A stretch of 58,862 nt of DNA from Betaproteobacteria bacterium (GCA_947478805.1 CANJXQ010000011.1:1-58862); one strand, 5' to 3'. Shown: positions 25,081 through 36,463, counted from the stretch's first letter. The notes: generated by a model not told the origin, from the letters alone. Made by a program: numbers and translations.

Positions 25081-26094
25081 ATGACGAAACCGTTCAGCGC
25101 AGTGATGAAATCATTCCAGATCAAGGTGATGTCGATCCAGCTATCGATCGCGTTGCTTGGCATCGGATTGCTGTCCCCTGCCGTGCAGGCGCAGGATTAC
25201 CCGAACAAGCCGATCACCGTCGTGGTTCACCTTGCAGCAGGCACGGTGTCCGACCTCGTCTACCGGGCCGTCGTACCCCACATGTCCAGAAATCTCGGGC
25301 GGCAAATCGTCGTCGAGAACAGGCCCGGCGCCAATGGCGTAATTGCCTGGGAGTACGTGGTCAAACGCGTGCCTGCCGATGGCTATACGATTGCCACCGC
25401 GAACAATTCCAACCTGACGCTGCCGATCTTCGTCAAGGACCTGTCCATCGACCCGGTCAAGGACATGGTTCCGGTGGCCATCATTGGCGACAGCGCCCTG
25501 GTCCTCCATTCACCGGTAAATACGCCGTGGAACACCATGACCGAACTGGTGAACTATGCCAAGGCCAATCCGGGAAAGCTCAACTGGGGAACCGCCGGAT
25601 CGGCCTCGGTGGCCAACCTCAATCAGGATGCCGTACTGCAGAAAGATGGCCTGAACATCGTCACCATCCCCTATCAGGGCGGCAACAACGTCGCGATCAT
25701 CGCGCTGCTGGCTGGCGACATCCAGTTGCTTCTCTCGACCGAAAGCGAAGGCATGCTTCACACCCGCGCGGGCAAGACCAAGGCACTGGCCATCACGGGC
25801 GACCGTCGCCTGCCAGCCTTCCCGAACGTTCCCACCTTCGCGGAACTCGGCTATCCCCCGCTGGTGGGCGTGTGGTGGGCCTTCATCGTCCGCCCGGGCA
25901 CCGCCAAGCCCATCATCGACCGCCTGAACAAGGCCGCAAGCTACGCGGTACAGCAGCCGGAAGTGAAGGAGTTCTTCGCCAAGAACGGTGTCTACCCGAT
26001 CGACATTTCACCGGAAGCCGCAGCAAAGAAGTATGAGGAGATTTCGCGGTCCTACATTGAAATTGCCGCAAAGGCAGGCGTCAAAGCGCAGTAA
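25081..26094 (+). CDS. Bug/TctC-family periplasmic solute receptor
   Basis: A 337-residue Bug receptor. The signal peptide ends in SPAVQAQ, followed by DYPNKPITVVVHLAAGTVSD and VENRPGANGVIA. The ATG at 25081 follows GGGGAGG; an upstream in-frame ATG gives a 19-residue extension that disrupts the signal peptide. It is divergent from module B, with the site B repeat between, and convergent with the amidohydrolase gene, only 9 bp apart. It may deliver the substrate of module B, but this rests on position alone; no TctAB permease genes are nearby. Confidence 0.87.
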   Translation: MTKPFSAVMKSFQIKVMSIQLSIALLGIGLLSPAVQAQDYPNKPITVVVHLAAGTVSDLVYRAVVPHMSRNLGRQIVVENRPGANGVIAWEYVVKRVPADGYTIATANNSNLTLPIFVKDLSIDPVKDMVPVAIIGDSALVLHSPVNTPWNTMTELVNYAKANPGKLNWGTAGSASVANLNQDAVLQKDGLNIVTIPYQGGNNVAIIALLAGDIQLLLSTESEGMLHTRAGKTKALAITGDRRLPAFPNVPTFAELGYPPLVGVWWAFIVRPGTAKPIIDRLNKAASYAVQQPEVKEFFAKNGVYPIDISPEAAAKKYEEISRSYIEIAAKAGVKAQ

Positions 26095-26103
26095 TGCGAT
26101 TGG

Positions 26104-27783
26104 TTACGCTCCACGCCGAATCAGTTTTCCCGGCAGCTCGCCCATCGCATCCATTGCGTCCGCACCTCCTTGCCGAATCACCGTTCCATTGACGATCACC
26201 GCCTCGATCCCCAAGGCATCGACGACGAGGCGGTTGCCCTTGGCTGGCAGGTCCCATACCCGGCGAATGGGACCATGCGTCACGGTATCCGGGTTGAAGA
26301 TCACGATGTCGGCAGCGGCCCCCACGGCAAGCCGTCCGCGGCCCTTCAGGTGATGCAGATCGGCAGGGCGTGAGGTCAGCATCTGCACTGCACGCTCCAG
26401 CTCGATGACCTGCTTGTCCCGCACCCAGTGGGCGAGGATGTAAGTCGGAAAGCACGCGTCGCAGAGCTGGCTCGCATGCGCCCCCGCGTCCGACAGGCCG
26501 ATCACCGTATTCGGGTGCGTGAGCAGGTGCCGCATTTCCTCTTCGCGGTAATTACCCAGCGGCATGCGAAAGCGCGCATCGAGCTTCGTGCGAATGGCGA
26601 TGTCGAGTGCCATTTCAACCGGCTTGATGCCCCTGCTCGCAGCCAGCTCGCCCAGCGTCTTGCCGTCCATTGCAGCATCGCCGGTCTCGTGGACGGTCGT
26701 GTGCCCGACCGATCGCTGAAAGAGCTCGGGCTTCGCATCCACGTCCTCGCGGAGCATCGCCCTGAACCCCGGGTCCGCAAACGCGCGCAGGCGATCCTCC
26801 TCCTTCGCCACCGCCGTCGACCTGAACGCACGCAGGCCTTCGAACTGCAGCGGAGCCCGCCACTGGTACTCGAATACCATCGGGCGCGCCGATATCTGCG
26901 GAACCACGGTCTGTCCATTCGCCATTGCGGCGGCGCTTTGCGCCAGCTCATCGCGGTGGTTGCCCACATGCGTCACAAGGTCGGAGACGAGCGGGTTCCA
27001 AATGACATTTGCGCCGGTGGCGCGCGCGATCTCGGTCAGGCGCCCGACGTCCAGTTTGTCTCCCGCGTTGGGCGAGAAGACCGCATCGGGAAATTCAGCG
27101 AGTACCCCCGTCAGCGCCTCCACTTCGGCATAGTCCGCAAAGCGGCTGGCGACAGGCCGCCCGCCGTAGCCGACATGCACTTCGCCAAACGAAGTGGCAA
27201 AACCGACCGCCCCCGCTTTCAGCGCATCCCTCAGCACCGCGCACATGCGTTCGATTTCCTCGGCACTTGCCGCGCGCTCGATCGCCGCCTCACCCATTAC
27301 ATAGAAGCGGGTCGGCGTATGCCCGGCAAGCACCGCCACGTTGACCGCGACGCCGCGCCGCTCGATGGCCGACATGTAGTCGGCGAAGGTTTCGAACTGC
27401 CATGGATCGCCCAGGCCCGCGCGCAGGCTCGCCGCATCCATCCCCTCGACGCGCTCCAGGGACTGGATGACAAGCTCTCGGTGCTGCGGACGTGTCGGCG
27501 CGATCCCGAAGCCGCAGTTGCCCATGATGGCCGTGGTCACGCCATGCCACGGGGAAATGCTGAGCATCCGATCCCAGAACACCTGGGCGTCGTAGTGCGT
27601 ATGGATGTCGATGAAACCGGGCGCAATGACGCAGCCCTCCGCCCGGATTGTCTGTCGCGCAGATCCGCCCACTTTGCCCAAGGCGGTAACCACGCCGTTT
27701 CGGACGGCAACATCGCCGCGATAGCGCGGGTTGCCTAGGCCGTCCACGATCACGCCATCGACTATCTTGAGGTCATAGTCCAT
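26104..27783 (-). CDS. Amidohydrolase, N-acyl-D-amino-acid deacylase family
   Basis: A 559-residue metal-dependent hydrolase of the urease-like superfamily. It has an N-terminal beta sandwich (DLKIVDGVIVDGLG), the metal motif IDIHTHYDAQ, MGNCGFGIAP, and the late Asp motif GLSDAGAHASQLCD. The C-terminal part has ADIVIFNPDTV and VIVNGTVIRQGG. The length and GNCGFG motif match the D-aminoacylase group, which removes acyl groups from N-acyl-D-amino acids or related amides. Specificity is unknown. It lies 42 bp downstream of a fumarylacetoacetase-family gene on the same strand, so both probably form an operon. Confidence 0.85.
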   Translation of the reverse strand: MDYDLKIVDGVIVDGLGNPRYRGDVAVRNGVVTALGKVGGSARQTIRAEGCVIAPGFIDIHTHYDAQVFWDRMLSISPWHGVTTAIMGNCGFGIAPTRPQHRELVIQSLERVEGMDAASLRAGLGDPWQFETFADYMSAIERRGVAVNVAVLAGHTPTRFYVMGEAAIERAASAEEIERMCAVLRDALKAGAVGFATSFGEVHVGYGGRPVASRFADYAEVEALTGVLAEFPDAVFSPNAGDKLDVGRLTEIARATGANVIWNPLVSDLVTHVGNHRDELAQSAAAMANGQTVVPQISARPMVFEYQWRAPLQFEGLRAFRSTAVAKEEDRLRAFADPGFRAMLREDVDAKPELFQRSVGHTTVHETGDAAMDGKTLGELAASRGIKPVEMALDIAIRTKLDARFRMPLGNYREEEMRHLLTHPNTVIGLSDAGAHASQLCDACFPTYILAHWVRDKQVIELERAVQMLTSRPADLHHLKGRGRLAVGAAADIVIFNPDTVTHGPIRRVWDLPAKGNRLVVDALGIEAVIVNGTVIRQGGADAMDAMGELPGKLIRRGA

Positions 27784-27825
27784 CTGTTTCCCTTGTTCGC
27801 ATCGCCTGGGGCATGGCCCCGCAGT

Positions 27826-28791
27826 TCAGGACACCGTGTTTCGAAGGACGCCAATGCCCTGGATGCTCGCCTCTACGACATCCCCGGGCTTCAGGTAGAA
27901 CGCCCCGGGATTCGGTCGTGCCACGGCGACACCGGACGGTGTTCCGGTGGAAATGATGTCTCCTGGGTTGAGCCCGATTTTCGACCAGTAGGCAACCTGC
28001 TCCGCCACCGAGAAAATCATGTCGGCCGTGTTGGCATGCTGCCTCACTTCGCCGTTCACCTTGAGCTCGATGTCGAGGCGCTGCGGGTCGCCAATTTCAT
28101 CCGCAGAAACCATGCACGGCCCCATGGGGGCGAATGTCGCGTAGTTCTTTCCCAACAGGATCGCAACCTTCTGCTGCATTTCCGCCAACTGGATGCGCCG
28201 TGCGCTGACGTCATTGTGGATCGTGTAGCCGGCCACGTAGGCCAGCGCATCTTCCTTCTTCACCCGGTCGGCCCGACGGCCAATGACGACGGCCAGCTCG
28301 ATCTCATAGTCCATCCATTCATCCTGTTCCGGGATGAGGATCGCCGAATCATGACCGGTCAGGGCCGATTGAAGCTTGATGAAACCCGTGGGAAATGGGG
28401 GCAGGTCAGGCGCGCTCCCGCCCTTTTCACCCAGCACTTTCTGGGCTTCCTTCACATGATCGTTGTAGTTCAATCCGGTGGCGATGATCTTTCCCGGATT
28501 GGGTACCGGCGGCGCCAGGCGAACTGAGTCCGCGGAGATAAACAGTTCGTCAGGCAAGCGTGGCATCCACTTCGAAAGACTTTGCAAGCTTGCCTGTCCC
28601 GAGCTCGTCAACCAGTCATTCGATTGCGGTGCGTTGGTCAGGGAACCCAACACATCCCCGTCGGCACCTGATAGCGGATGGCGGACTAGATGACCAACCG
28701 CAGCCTCGACATCGAGCAGCCGGCCATCCGAATTGATGATGCACAGGCGTGCTTGTGAAAACTTCCCCGCGTAGTAACAGGCCAGCTTCAT
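27826..28791 (-). CDS. Fumarylacetoacetate hydrolase-family protein
   Basis: A 321-residue member of the FAH superfamily. An N-terminal domain of about 90 residues precedes the catalytic core with IATGLNYNDHVKEAQK, MDYEIELAVVIGRRADRV (metal-binding acidic residues), YTIHNDVSARRIQ, GPCMVSADEIGDPQ and the ending GDIISTGTPSGVAVAR. Family members hydrolyse C-C bonds of acylpyruvates, hydrate or decarboxylate oxo acids in aromatic catabolism, or isomerise ring-cleavage products. It is first in a likely operon with the amidohydrolase gene. A 15-bp palindrome lies just upstream, between it and the tRNA gene. Confidence 0.85.
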   Translation of the reverse strand: MKLACYYAGKFSQARLCIINSDGRLLDVEAAVGHLVRHPLSGADGDVLGSLTNAPQSNDWLTSSGQASLQSLSKWMPRLPDELFISADSVRLAPPVPNPGKIIATGLNYNDHVKEAQKVLGEKGGSAPDLPPFPTGFIKLQSALTGHDSAILIPEQDEWMDYEIELAVVIGRRADRVKKEDALAYVAGYTIHNDVSARRIQLAEMQQKVAILLGKNYATFAPMGPCMVSADEIGDPQRLDIELKVNGEVRQHANTADMIFSVAEQVAYWSKIGLNPGDIISTGTPSGVAVARPNPGAFYLKPGDVVEASIQGIGVLRNTVS

Positions 28792-28814
28792 GTCCGTCTC
28801 CCGATTGACTTCAA

Positions 28815-28829
28815 GGCTTCATTGAAGCC
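28815..28829. other. Perfect palindrome upstream of the FAH-family gene
   Basis: GGCTTCA-T-TGAAGCC lies 24 bp upstream of the FAH-family start and about 50 bp downstream of the tRNA-Ser 3' end. It could be a regulator-binding site or the tRNA's termination hairpin. No T-tract follows it on the minus strand. Confidence 0.35.
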
Positions 28830-28879
28830 GAAACATCGCGAAATCATGCCAAATGCTTGGAAAACTGGACTAAAGTCAC

Positions 28880-28969
28880 TGGCGGAGAGGGCGGGATTCG
28901 AACCCGCGACAGAGTTGCCCCTGTGCCACCTTTCCAGGGTGGTGACTTAAACCACTCATCCACCTCTCC
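28880..28969 (-). tRNA. tRNA-Ser (anticodon GGA)
   Basis: A 90-nt minus-strand tRNA. The acceptor stem GGAGAGG pairs with CCTCTCC, the discriminator is G and CCA is encoded. The anticodon arm CCACC-CTGGAAA-GGTGG gives anticodon GGA (28933-28935 on the plus strand), reading UCC and UCU serine codons. The variable arm ACAGGGGCAACTCTGT is long as expected for serine, and the T arm contains GGTTCGAATCC. No integrase or att duplication is seen beside it. Confidence 0.97.
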
Positions 28970-29135
28970 GGGTTTCCCTCTTCATGCCGCCCCGGTTCCT
29001 GGCGCCTGGGATTGCGCCGGAAGGAACCGAACTATTGGGAAAAGGAAGGCGCGAAGTCTAAACCAGACCGACTCATAGGGCAAATGAGCTCTGGCCGGGA
29101 ATTACCCCGGATCTACCCTCACTTTCATGATTGCA

Positions 29136-30227
29136 TCAAGCGTACTCGATCACCACCCGCACACTCTCGCCGCGATTCATCATTGCCACCCCTTCGTTGA
29201 TGTCATCGAGCCGGATGCGGTGCGACACCAGGTTGTCGAGCTTGAGCTTGCCGTCGAGGAACCAGTCCACGTATTCCGCCACCTGTTTGCGGCGCGCGCC
29301 TCCCATGAGCGTGCGCGTCAGCGTGCGGCCGGCGAGGTCGAAAAACGTGAGTGGCACGGCCACATCCGTCCCCGACGAGCCAACGCTCACCGCCTTGCCC
29401 CAGCCCTTGTTCAGGCACAGCACGGCCGCCTTCAGCGTCTCGGGATAGCCTGCGCAGTCGAAACTGTAATCGGCGCCAATGCCCGTCATGCCGACGATGG
29501 TCTCGACCACGGCCTGCTTTTTGGGATTGATGAAGTCGGTCGCGCCAAAACTGCGCGCCACGGCCTCCTTCAGCGGATTGGTGTCAACCACGATGATGCG
29601 CTTGGCACCGCCGATCTTGCAGCCCTGAACGGCGCTCAATCCGACGCCACCGGCGCCGAACACGACGGCCGTTCCGCCAGGCTTCATCTCCGCCGTCCGC
29701 AACACCGACCCCACGCCCGTAGTCACTGCACAGGCGATGCAGCAGCATTCGGAGGGCTTGGCGTCCTGGCGAACTTTGAGGAGTTGGTTGTCGCGTACCA
29801 GGCTGTATTCGGAGAATGTGCTGGTACCAGTGAAATTCATGACCTTCTGGCCGCGACGCGACAGCGGCGAGGCGCGCTCCGGATTGAAGGCGGCCGGCAT
29901 CTCCACGCAGAAATTGCCGCGCCCGGAAATGCAATAGGCGCACACGCCGCACTCCGGAACGCAATAGGGCATCACTGCATCGCCGACCTTCAAACCTTTG
30001 ACACCGGAACCCAGGGCGGCGACATAGCCGAACCCTTCGTGCCCGAAGACCGCCGGCATGGCGTGCGGCATCTTGCCCTCGACGCAATTCAGGTCGGAGT
30101 GGCAGATGCCGGATGCCGCCATCTTCACCAGCACGTCGTTCGGCCCGGGATCCGCAACCTCGATTTCCTCGACCCGGAAGGGCTCATTGACGGCGTACGT
30201 AATCGCGGCGCGGCATTTCGTCGGCAT
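29136..30227 (-). CDS. Zinc-dependent alcohol dehydrogenase (MDR family)
   Basis: A 363-residue medium-chain dehydrogenase. The catalytic zinc residues are C42, H63 and E64 (GICHSDLNC and FGHEGFG). The structural zinc loop has four cysteines in CVPECGVCAYCISGRGNFC. The nucleotide fold has GAGGVG, followed by an acidic residue (VVDTN) that indicates NAD preference. The family oxidises alcohols or glutathione adducts to aldehydes and includes NDMA-dependent and formaldehyde-type enzymes. The ATG at 30227 follows CAGGAG. It is a single gene between the tRNA and acs; substrate unknown. Confidence 0.9.
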   Translation of the reverse strand: MPTKCRAAITYAVNEPFRVEEIEVADPGPNDVLVKMAASGICHSDLNCVEGKMPHAMPAVFGHEGFGYVAALGSGVKGLKVGDAVMPYCVPECGVCAYCISGRGNFCVEMPAAFNPERASPLSRRGQKVMNFTGTSTFSEYSLVRDNQLLKVRQDAKPSECCCIACAVTTGVGSVLRTAEMKPGGTAVVFGAGGVGLSAVQGCKIGGAKRIIVVDTNPLKEAVARSFGATDFINPKKQAVVETIVGMTGIGADYSFDCAGYPETLKAAVLCLNKGWGKAVSVGSSGTDVAVPLTFFDLAGRTLTRTLMGGARRKQVAEYVDWFLDGKLKLDNLVSHRIRLDDINEGVAMMNRGESVRVVIEYA

Positions 30228-30385
30228 GGAAAACTCCTGTCATTGCGGATTGGTGTGGCCGCGATGATAGCCCGGCTGCGCACAAGCCACAGCAGAATGA
30301 ACCGAGAGGCACCCGGCAGGAACCGGGTTGCCACTTTAATCAACGCCTTGCGCGCATGGCCTCAAGCAAACGCCGTTGCCGCAGT

Positions 30386-32356
30386 CTAGGTCGCCTGTTT
30401 CAACTGCTCGAGAATGGCAGGATTCTCCAGCGTGGAGACATCCTGCGTGATGGCTTCGCCCTTGGCGATCGAGCGCAGCAAGCGGCGCATGATCTTGCCG
30501 GAACGCGTCTTGGGCAGGTTGTCGCCAAAGCGGATGTCGCGGGGCTTGGCGATCGGACCGATTTCCTTGGCTACCCACTGGCGCAACTCTTCGGCGATCT
30601 TCTTCGCCTCGTCGCCGCTGGGCCGGTGTCCCTTGAGCACCACGAATGCGCAGATCGCCTCGCCTGTCAGGTCATCCGGTCGTCCGACCACCGCGGCTTC
30701 GGCCACCAGCTTGGTGTGCGATACCAGCGCCGACTCGATCTCCATGGTTCCGAGGCGATGTCCGGACACGTTCAGCACGTCATCGATGCGCCCCATGATC
30801 CGATAGTAGCCGTCCATGTCGCGGCTGGCACCGTCTCCGGCAAGGTAATACTTGCCCTTGAAGTCTTCCGGGTAATAGCTCTTCTTGAACCGCTCCGGGT
30901 CGCCCCAGATGGTGCGGATCATCGACGGCCATGGTCGCTTGATGACCAGGATGCCGCCCTTGCCCTTCTCGACATCGAGTCCCGTTTCATCGACGATGGC
31001 GGCCATGATGCCCGGCAACGGCAAGGTGCAGGATCCGGGTTTGGTTGCGGTCACGCCCGGCAACGGCGTGATGAGATGACCGCCTGTTTCCGTCTGCCAC
31101 CAGGTATCCACGATCGGGCAACGCTCGTTGCCCACCGTGCGGTGATACCACATCCAGGCTTCCGGATTGATGGGCTCGCCCACCGTGCCGAGGATGCGCA
31201 ATGAACTGAGGTCGTACTGCTTGGGCAGGTCGCCCCCAGCCTTGATCAACGACCGGATCGCAGTAGGCGCGGTGTAGAACACGTTCACCTTGTGGTTCTG
31301 GATCACCTTCCAGAAGCGCCCTGCATCGGGATAGGTCGGCACGCCTTCGAACACGACTTCGGTCGCGCCGCAGGCGAGCGGACCGTAGGCGATGTAGGTG
31401 TGGCCTGTCACCCAGCCCACGTCAGCCGTGCACCAGAACGTGTCGGTGGATTTGTAGTCGAAAGTCCACTTCATGGTGAGGATGGCGTGAAGGATGTAGC
31501 CCGCCGTCGAGTGCTGAACGCCCTTGGGCTTGCCGGTAGAACCCGAGGTATAGAGGATGAAGAGCGGATGCTCGGCATTCACCCAGGTCGGCTCGCAATC
31601 TTCAGCCTGGCCCTTCTCCGCCTCATGCCACCACTTGTCGCGCGGTGCCTGCATAGCCACCGCGGAGCCCGTGCGTCGATAGACGATCACGTTCTTCACG
31701 TTGTCGCAGCCGCCCATGGCCAATGCCTCATCCACAGCAGGCTTGAGCGGGATTTCCTTGCCGCCGCGCATTTGTCCATCGGCGGTGATGACCGCGACCG
31801 CGCCCGCGTCGAGCACGCGCTCGTGAATGCTTTTCGCGGAGAACCCGCCGAACACGACCGAGTGCGTTGCCGCAATGCGCGCGCAAGCCTGCATGGCCAC
31901 CACTGCTTCCACCGACATCGGCATGTAGATGATGACGCGGTCGCCCTTCTGGATGCCATTTGCCTTGAGCGCGTTGGCAAGCCGGCACACGCGGTGATAG
32001 AGCTCCTTGTAGCTTACCTTCGCGATCTTGCCGTCGTCCGCCTCGAAAATCAGGGCAATCTTGTCCGGCTGCGTTTTCAGGTGACGATCGAGGCAGTTGT
32101 ATGAGGCGTTGGTTTCGCCGTCGTAGAACCACCTGAAGAACGGCGCATTCGATTCGTCCAGCACCTTGGTGAAAGGCTTCTTCCAGTACATGTGCTCGCG
32201 CGCGAGGCGCGCCCAGAAGCCCTCGAAGTCGCGCTCGGCCTCATCGCACAAGGCCTGGTAGGCGGCCATGCCCGAAATGTTGGCCTGCTTGACGAACTCG
32301 GGCGAAGGCGGAAACAGGCGGTCTTCCTGCAGGACCGATTCAATGGTGGCAGACAT
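30386..32356 (-). CDS. acs: Acetyl-CoA synthetase
   Basis: A 656-residue AMP-forming acetyl-CoA synthetase of standard length. It has the N-terminal ACAS domain ([19 protein letters not shown]), [15 protein letters not shown], the P-loop [37 protein letters not shown] and the acetylatable K621 in [11 protein letters not shown]. It turns acetate, ATP and CoA into acetyl-CoA. The ATG at 32356 has a GGGAG site upstream; an in-frame extension of 58 residues has no conserved content. It shares its strand with aceA, but a terminator lies between them, so they are separately transcribed. Together they provide acetate assimilation. Confidence 0.96.
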   Translation of the reverse strand: MSATIESVLQEDRLFPPSPEFVKQANISGMAAYQALCDEAERDFEGFWARLAREHMYWKKPFTKVLDESNAPFFRWFYDGETNASYNCLDRHLKTQPDKIALIFEADDGKIAKVSYKELYHRVCRLANALKANGIQKGDRVIIYMPMSVEAVVAMQACARIAATHSVVFGGFSAKSIHERVLDAGAVAVITADGQMRGGKEIPLKPAVDEALAMGGCDNVKNVIVYRRTGSAVAMQAPRDKWWHEAEKGQAEDCEPTWVNAEHPLFILYTSGSTGKPKGVQHSTAGYILHAILTMKWTFDYKSTDTFWCTADVGWVTGHTYIAYGPLACGATEVVFEGVPTYPDAGRFWKVIQNHKVNVFYTAPTAIRSLIKAGGDLPKQYDLSSLRILGTVGEPINPEAWMWYHRTVGNERCPIVDTWWQTETGGHLITPLPGVTATKPGSCTLPLPGIMAAIVDETGLDVEKGKGGILVIKRPWPSMIRTIWGDPERFKKSYYPEDFKGKYYLAGDGASRDMDGYYRIMGRIDDVLNVSGHRLGTMEIESALVSHTKLVAEAAVVGRPDDLTGEAICAFVVLKGHRPSGDEAKKIAEELRQWVAKEIGPIAKPRDIRFGDNLPKTRSGKIMRRLLRSIAKGEAITQDVSTLENPAILEQLKQAT

Positions 32357-32540
32357 CTCCCAATTCTCCCCAGATGAAATCAAACCGAATGGTTTCGATG
32401 GCGCAGTATTCAGTGCCAATCTTTCACTGAACTTACAGCCTTCGCGATTCCGGCACAACTTGCCACACGCGCATGCTGCGGCGCAGCAGTTCAAGCATTT
32501 CGTACCCGAGGACCACTGCACCAACGTCAAATCGCAGGCG

Positions 32541-32570
32541 AAAAAAAACCGCGCCCGAAAGCGCGGTTTT
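32541..32570 (-). terminator. Rho-independent terminator of aceA
   Basis: Downstream of aceA, the minus strand reads AAAACCGCGC, a TTTCGG loop, GCGCGGTTTT and further T residues, eight T in all. This is a strong GC stem with a U-tract, and it separates aceA from acs. Confidence 0.88.
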
Positions 32571-32587
32571 CAGGGACAGTGCGGTCT

Positions 32588-33883
<1,296 letters not shown>

Positions 33884-34381
33884 GACAACTCCAGTCCAAA
33901 AAAAGGATTAACAACGCGCAAATATTTGCGTCCTGTTCTTGCGCCTGAACAATCTGCATGCAGCCGGTTATGCACGCGGATCGCTACAGGGCCTTGCCGT
34001 CGAAATCGATGCCGCGGATCGGGGACATCGCTCCGTTTCCCAGCTCTCGGGACATTTTTGCTTGTCCCGAAGCATGAATTCGCGTGTTTCTTGCGATGGC
34101 GGATTTTTTCATGTTTCTATCGGCGCTGCAACAAAGCCCATTCCGCCGACAAATTACATAAATATAATATTTATCAATTACTTATAATTGACATTTCGGC
34201 AGGCGCAACAAAAAATACACAAATATTTTTGCATCGCACCATCCATCATCTCTTGGCTCGGCCAAGGCACGATGGGCACCGCAGGACCGAGATTCTCGGA
34301 TGGTAAGATTCGCCGCTCTGTCACCCTCTGAGCGCCGCTCATTGGCCAAGCCCCTTCCCCACTTTCGAGACCAATACCCCC
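33884..34381. other. 498-bp intergenic region with AT-rich core
   Basis: No convincing gene is seen between aceA (-) and the UPF0114 gene (+). The region holds the aceA leader with a palindrome at 33917-33930 and a strongly AT-rich core (about 34150-34230) unlike its surroundings. Within the core is the inverted repeat CAATTA-CTTA-TAATTG (34175-34190). TTGACA at 34188-34193 could be a plus-strand -35 box, but no good -10 follows at the right distance. On the minus strand, TTGTTG and TTATAA with an 18-bp spacer could drive aceA. This looks like divergent promoter DNA. Confidence 0.6.
33917..33930. promoter_or_regulatory. Palindrome in the aceA leader, candidate operator
   Basis: CGCAAATATTTGCG is a perfect 14-bp palindrome 34-47 bp upstream of the aceA start codon, where a repressor could block transcription. 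The regulator is unknown; GCAAA/TTTGC half-sites recall short-chain fatty-acid regulators of the RamB/ScfR kind, from memory only. Confidence 0.45.
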
Positions 34382-34921
34382 ATGTCCCCCGATTCCACGC
34401 CCAAGCCGCCCCTGCGCCCGATACCCCGCTGGATTTTCGCCAGTCGCTGGCTGCAAGCGCCGCTGTACCTGGGCCTCATCGTCGCGCAAGGCGTCTACGT
34501 GTGGCAGTTCTGGGTGGAGATCGTCCACCTGTTGGCGATCGTCTCCACCAAAGGCACCACCGAAGCGGAAATCATGCTGGTGGTGCTCGGCCTCATCGAC
34601 GTCGTCATGATTTCCAACCTGCTGGTGATGGTGATCGTGGGTGGTTGGGAGACCTTCGTGTCGCGCCTCGACCTCGAGCAGCATTCGGACCAGCCCGAAT
34701 GGCTGTCGCATGTGAATGCCGGCGTGCTCAAGGTCAAGCTCGCCACCGCCATCATCGGCATCTCCTCCATCCATCTGCTCAAGACGTTCATCAACGCGCC
34801 AAACTACGACGAGAAGACCCTGCTCTGGCAGACCGTCATTCACATTTCGTTTCTGTTTTCGGCCCTCGCCATTGCCTGGACGGAAACCATTACCACGCGC
34901 ACCCGCGCCTCAACTCACTGA
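34382..34921 (+). CDS. UPF0114 (YqhA-like) membrane protein
   Basis: A 179-residue inner-membrane protein of the UPF0114 family. Three to four hydrophobic segments lie at about 26-50, 64-88, 120-134 and 146-165, with the family blocks [39 protein letters not shown] and [20 protein letters not shown]. The function of the family is not established. It starts after the AT-rich intergenic region and lies 15 bp ahead of the class I fumarase gene, so the two are probably cotranscribed. Confidence 0.87.
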   Translation: MSPDSTPKPPLRPIPRWIFASRWLQAPLYLGLIVAQGVYVWQFWVEIVHLLAIVSTKGTTEAEIMLVVLGLIDVVMISNLLVMVIVGGWETFVSRLDLEQHSDQPEWLSHVNAGVLKVKLATAIIGISSIHLLKTFINAPNYDEKTLLWQTVIHISFLFSALAIAWTETITTRTRASTH

Positions 34922-34936
34922 CCAGGGCGAGACGAC

Positions 34937-36463
34937 ATGACCGTCATCAAGCAGGAAGACCTGATCCAGAGCGTTGCCGATGCGCTCCAGTACATCAGCT
35001 ACTACCACCCGAAGGATTTCATCCAGCACCTTGCGCGCGCCTGGGAGCGCGAGCAGTCCCCGGCAGCCAAGGACGCCATCGCGCAGATCCTCACCAACTC
35101 GCGCATGTGCGCCGAGGGCCACCGCCCGATCTGCCAAGACACCGGCATCGTCAACGTGTTCCTGAAGATCGGAATGGACGTCCGCTGGGAGGGTTTCAAG
35201 GGCTCCATCAGTGACGCGGTGAACGAGGGCGTGCGACGCGCCTACACCCACCCGGACAATCCGCTGCGGGCCTCCGTCCTCTCGGACCCGCTATTCACGC
35301 GCAAGGACACCAAGGACAATACGCCCGCAGTGATCCACACCGAACTCGTCACGGGCAACACCGTCGAAGTGACGGTCGCCGCCAAGGGTGGCGGCTCCGA
35401 AAACAAGTCCAAGTTCGTGATGCTCAATCCGTCGGATTCGGTGATCGACTGGGTCATGAAGACCGTGCCCACCATGGGCGCCGGCTGGTGCCCGCCGGGC
35501 ATGCTCGGCATTGGCGTCGGCGGCACCGCCGAGAAGGCGATGCTGCTGGCCAAGGAGTCGCTCATGGGCCCGCTCGACATGCACGAGTTGCTCGCGCGCG
35601 GCCCGAGCAACAAGATCGAAGAACTGCGCATCGAGATCTTCACCAAGGTCAACGCCCTGGGCATCGGTGCGCAGGGCCTAGGCGGCCTGTCAACCGTGCT
35701 GGACGTCAAGATTCTCGACTACCCGACGCACGCGGCATCCAAACCTGTCGCCATGATCCCCAACTGCGCCGCCACGCGCCACGCGCATTTCGTGCTCGAT
35801 GGCTCCGGCATCGCGGAGCTCGAGCCGCCCTCCCTCGACGATTGGCCCAAAGTGGGCTGGACCGCCGCGCCCACTTCCAAGCGCGTAAATCTCGACACCC
35901 TCACACGCGCCGAAGTGCAGAGCTGGAAGCCGGGCGACATCCTCCTCTTGAATGGCAAGATGCTGACCGGCCGCGATGCCGCGCACAAGCGCATCATCGA
36001 CATGCTTGCCAAGGGTGAGAAGCTGCCCGTGGATTTCACCAATCGCACGATCTACTACGTCGGCCCGGTCGATCCGGTGCGAGAGGAAGTGGTCGGCCCC
36101 GCCGGCCCCACCACCGCCACGCGCATGGATAAGTTCACCGACGCCATGCTCGAAAAAACGGGACTCATTGCCATGATCGGCAAGGCCGAGCGCGGCCCCA
36201 CGGGGATCGAGGCCATCAAGAAGCACAAGGCCGCGTACCTGATGGCAGTCGGCGGCGCGGCCTACCTGGTTGCCAAGGCGATCCGCAAGCAAAAGACGCT
36301 GGCTTTCGCCGACCTGGGCATGGAGGCGATTTACGAATTCGAGGTCAAGGACATGCCGGTCACCGTCGCTGTGGACTCAAACGGCACCTCGGTGCACACC
36401 AGCGGCCCCGCCGAATGGGAAAAACGCATCCGCGAATTCAAGATCCCGGTGAAGGTTGCCTGA
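34937..36463 (+). CDS. Class I (iron-sulfur) fumarate hydratase
   Basis: A 508-residue class I fumarase with alpha and beta parts fused. The three cysteines expected to bind the 4Fe-4S cluster are C66 (RPICQDTG), C185 (GWCPPGMLG) and C277 (IPNCAATRH). GVGGTAEKAM and the C-terminal beta domain with GKMLTGRDAAHKR are also present. It interconverts fumarate and malate in the TCA cycle and is oxygen-labile, unlike the class II enzyme at 49115. The ATG at 34937 has GGGCGAG upstream. It is likely cotranscribed with the UPF0114 gene. Confidence 0.95.
   Translation: MTVIKQEDLIQSVADALQYISYYHPKDFIQHLARAWEREQSPAAKDAIAQILTNSRMCAEGHRPICQDTGIVNVFLKIGMDVRWEGFKGSISDAVNEGVRRAYTHPDNPLRASVLSDPLFTRKDTKDNTPAVIHTELVTGNTVEVTVAAKGGGSENKSKFVMLNPSDSVIDWVMKTVPTMGAGWCPPGMLGIGVGGTAEKAMLLAKESLMGPLDMHELLARGPSNKIEELRIEIFTKVNALGIGAQGLGGLSTVLDVKILDYPTHAASKPVAMIPNCAATRHAHFVLDGSGIAELEPPSLDDWPKVGWTAAPTSKRVNLDTLTRAEVQSWKPGDILLLNGKMLTGRDAAHKRIIDMLAKGEKLPVDFTNRTIYYVGPVDPVREEVVGPAGPTTATRMDKFTDAMLEKTGLIAMIGKAERGPTGIEAIKKHKAAYLMAVGGAAYLVAKAIRKQKTLAFADLGMEAIYEFEVKDMPVTVAVDSNGTSVHTSGPAEWEKRIREFKIPVKVA

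Noticed and set aside
28880-28969. tRNA-Ser as an integration site of a genomic island
   Set aside because: No integrase gene or repeated tRNA 3' end was seen within the window.
29127-30389. Open frame of about 420 codons opposite the alcohol dehydrogenase
   Set aside because: It is antisense to a gene with complete zinc and NAD motifs, and has no recognisable content of its own.
34188-34216. Sigma-70 promoter for the UPF0114-fumarase pair
   Set aside because: TTGACA is present, but the bases 17 positions later do not resemble a -10 box, so it is not called as a promoter.
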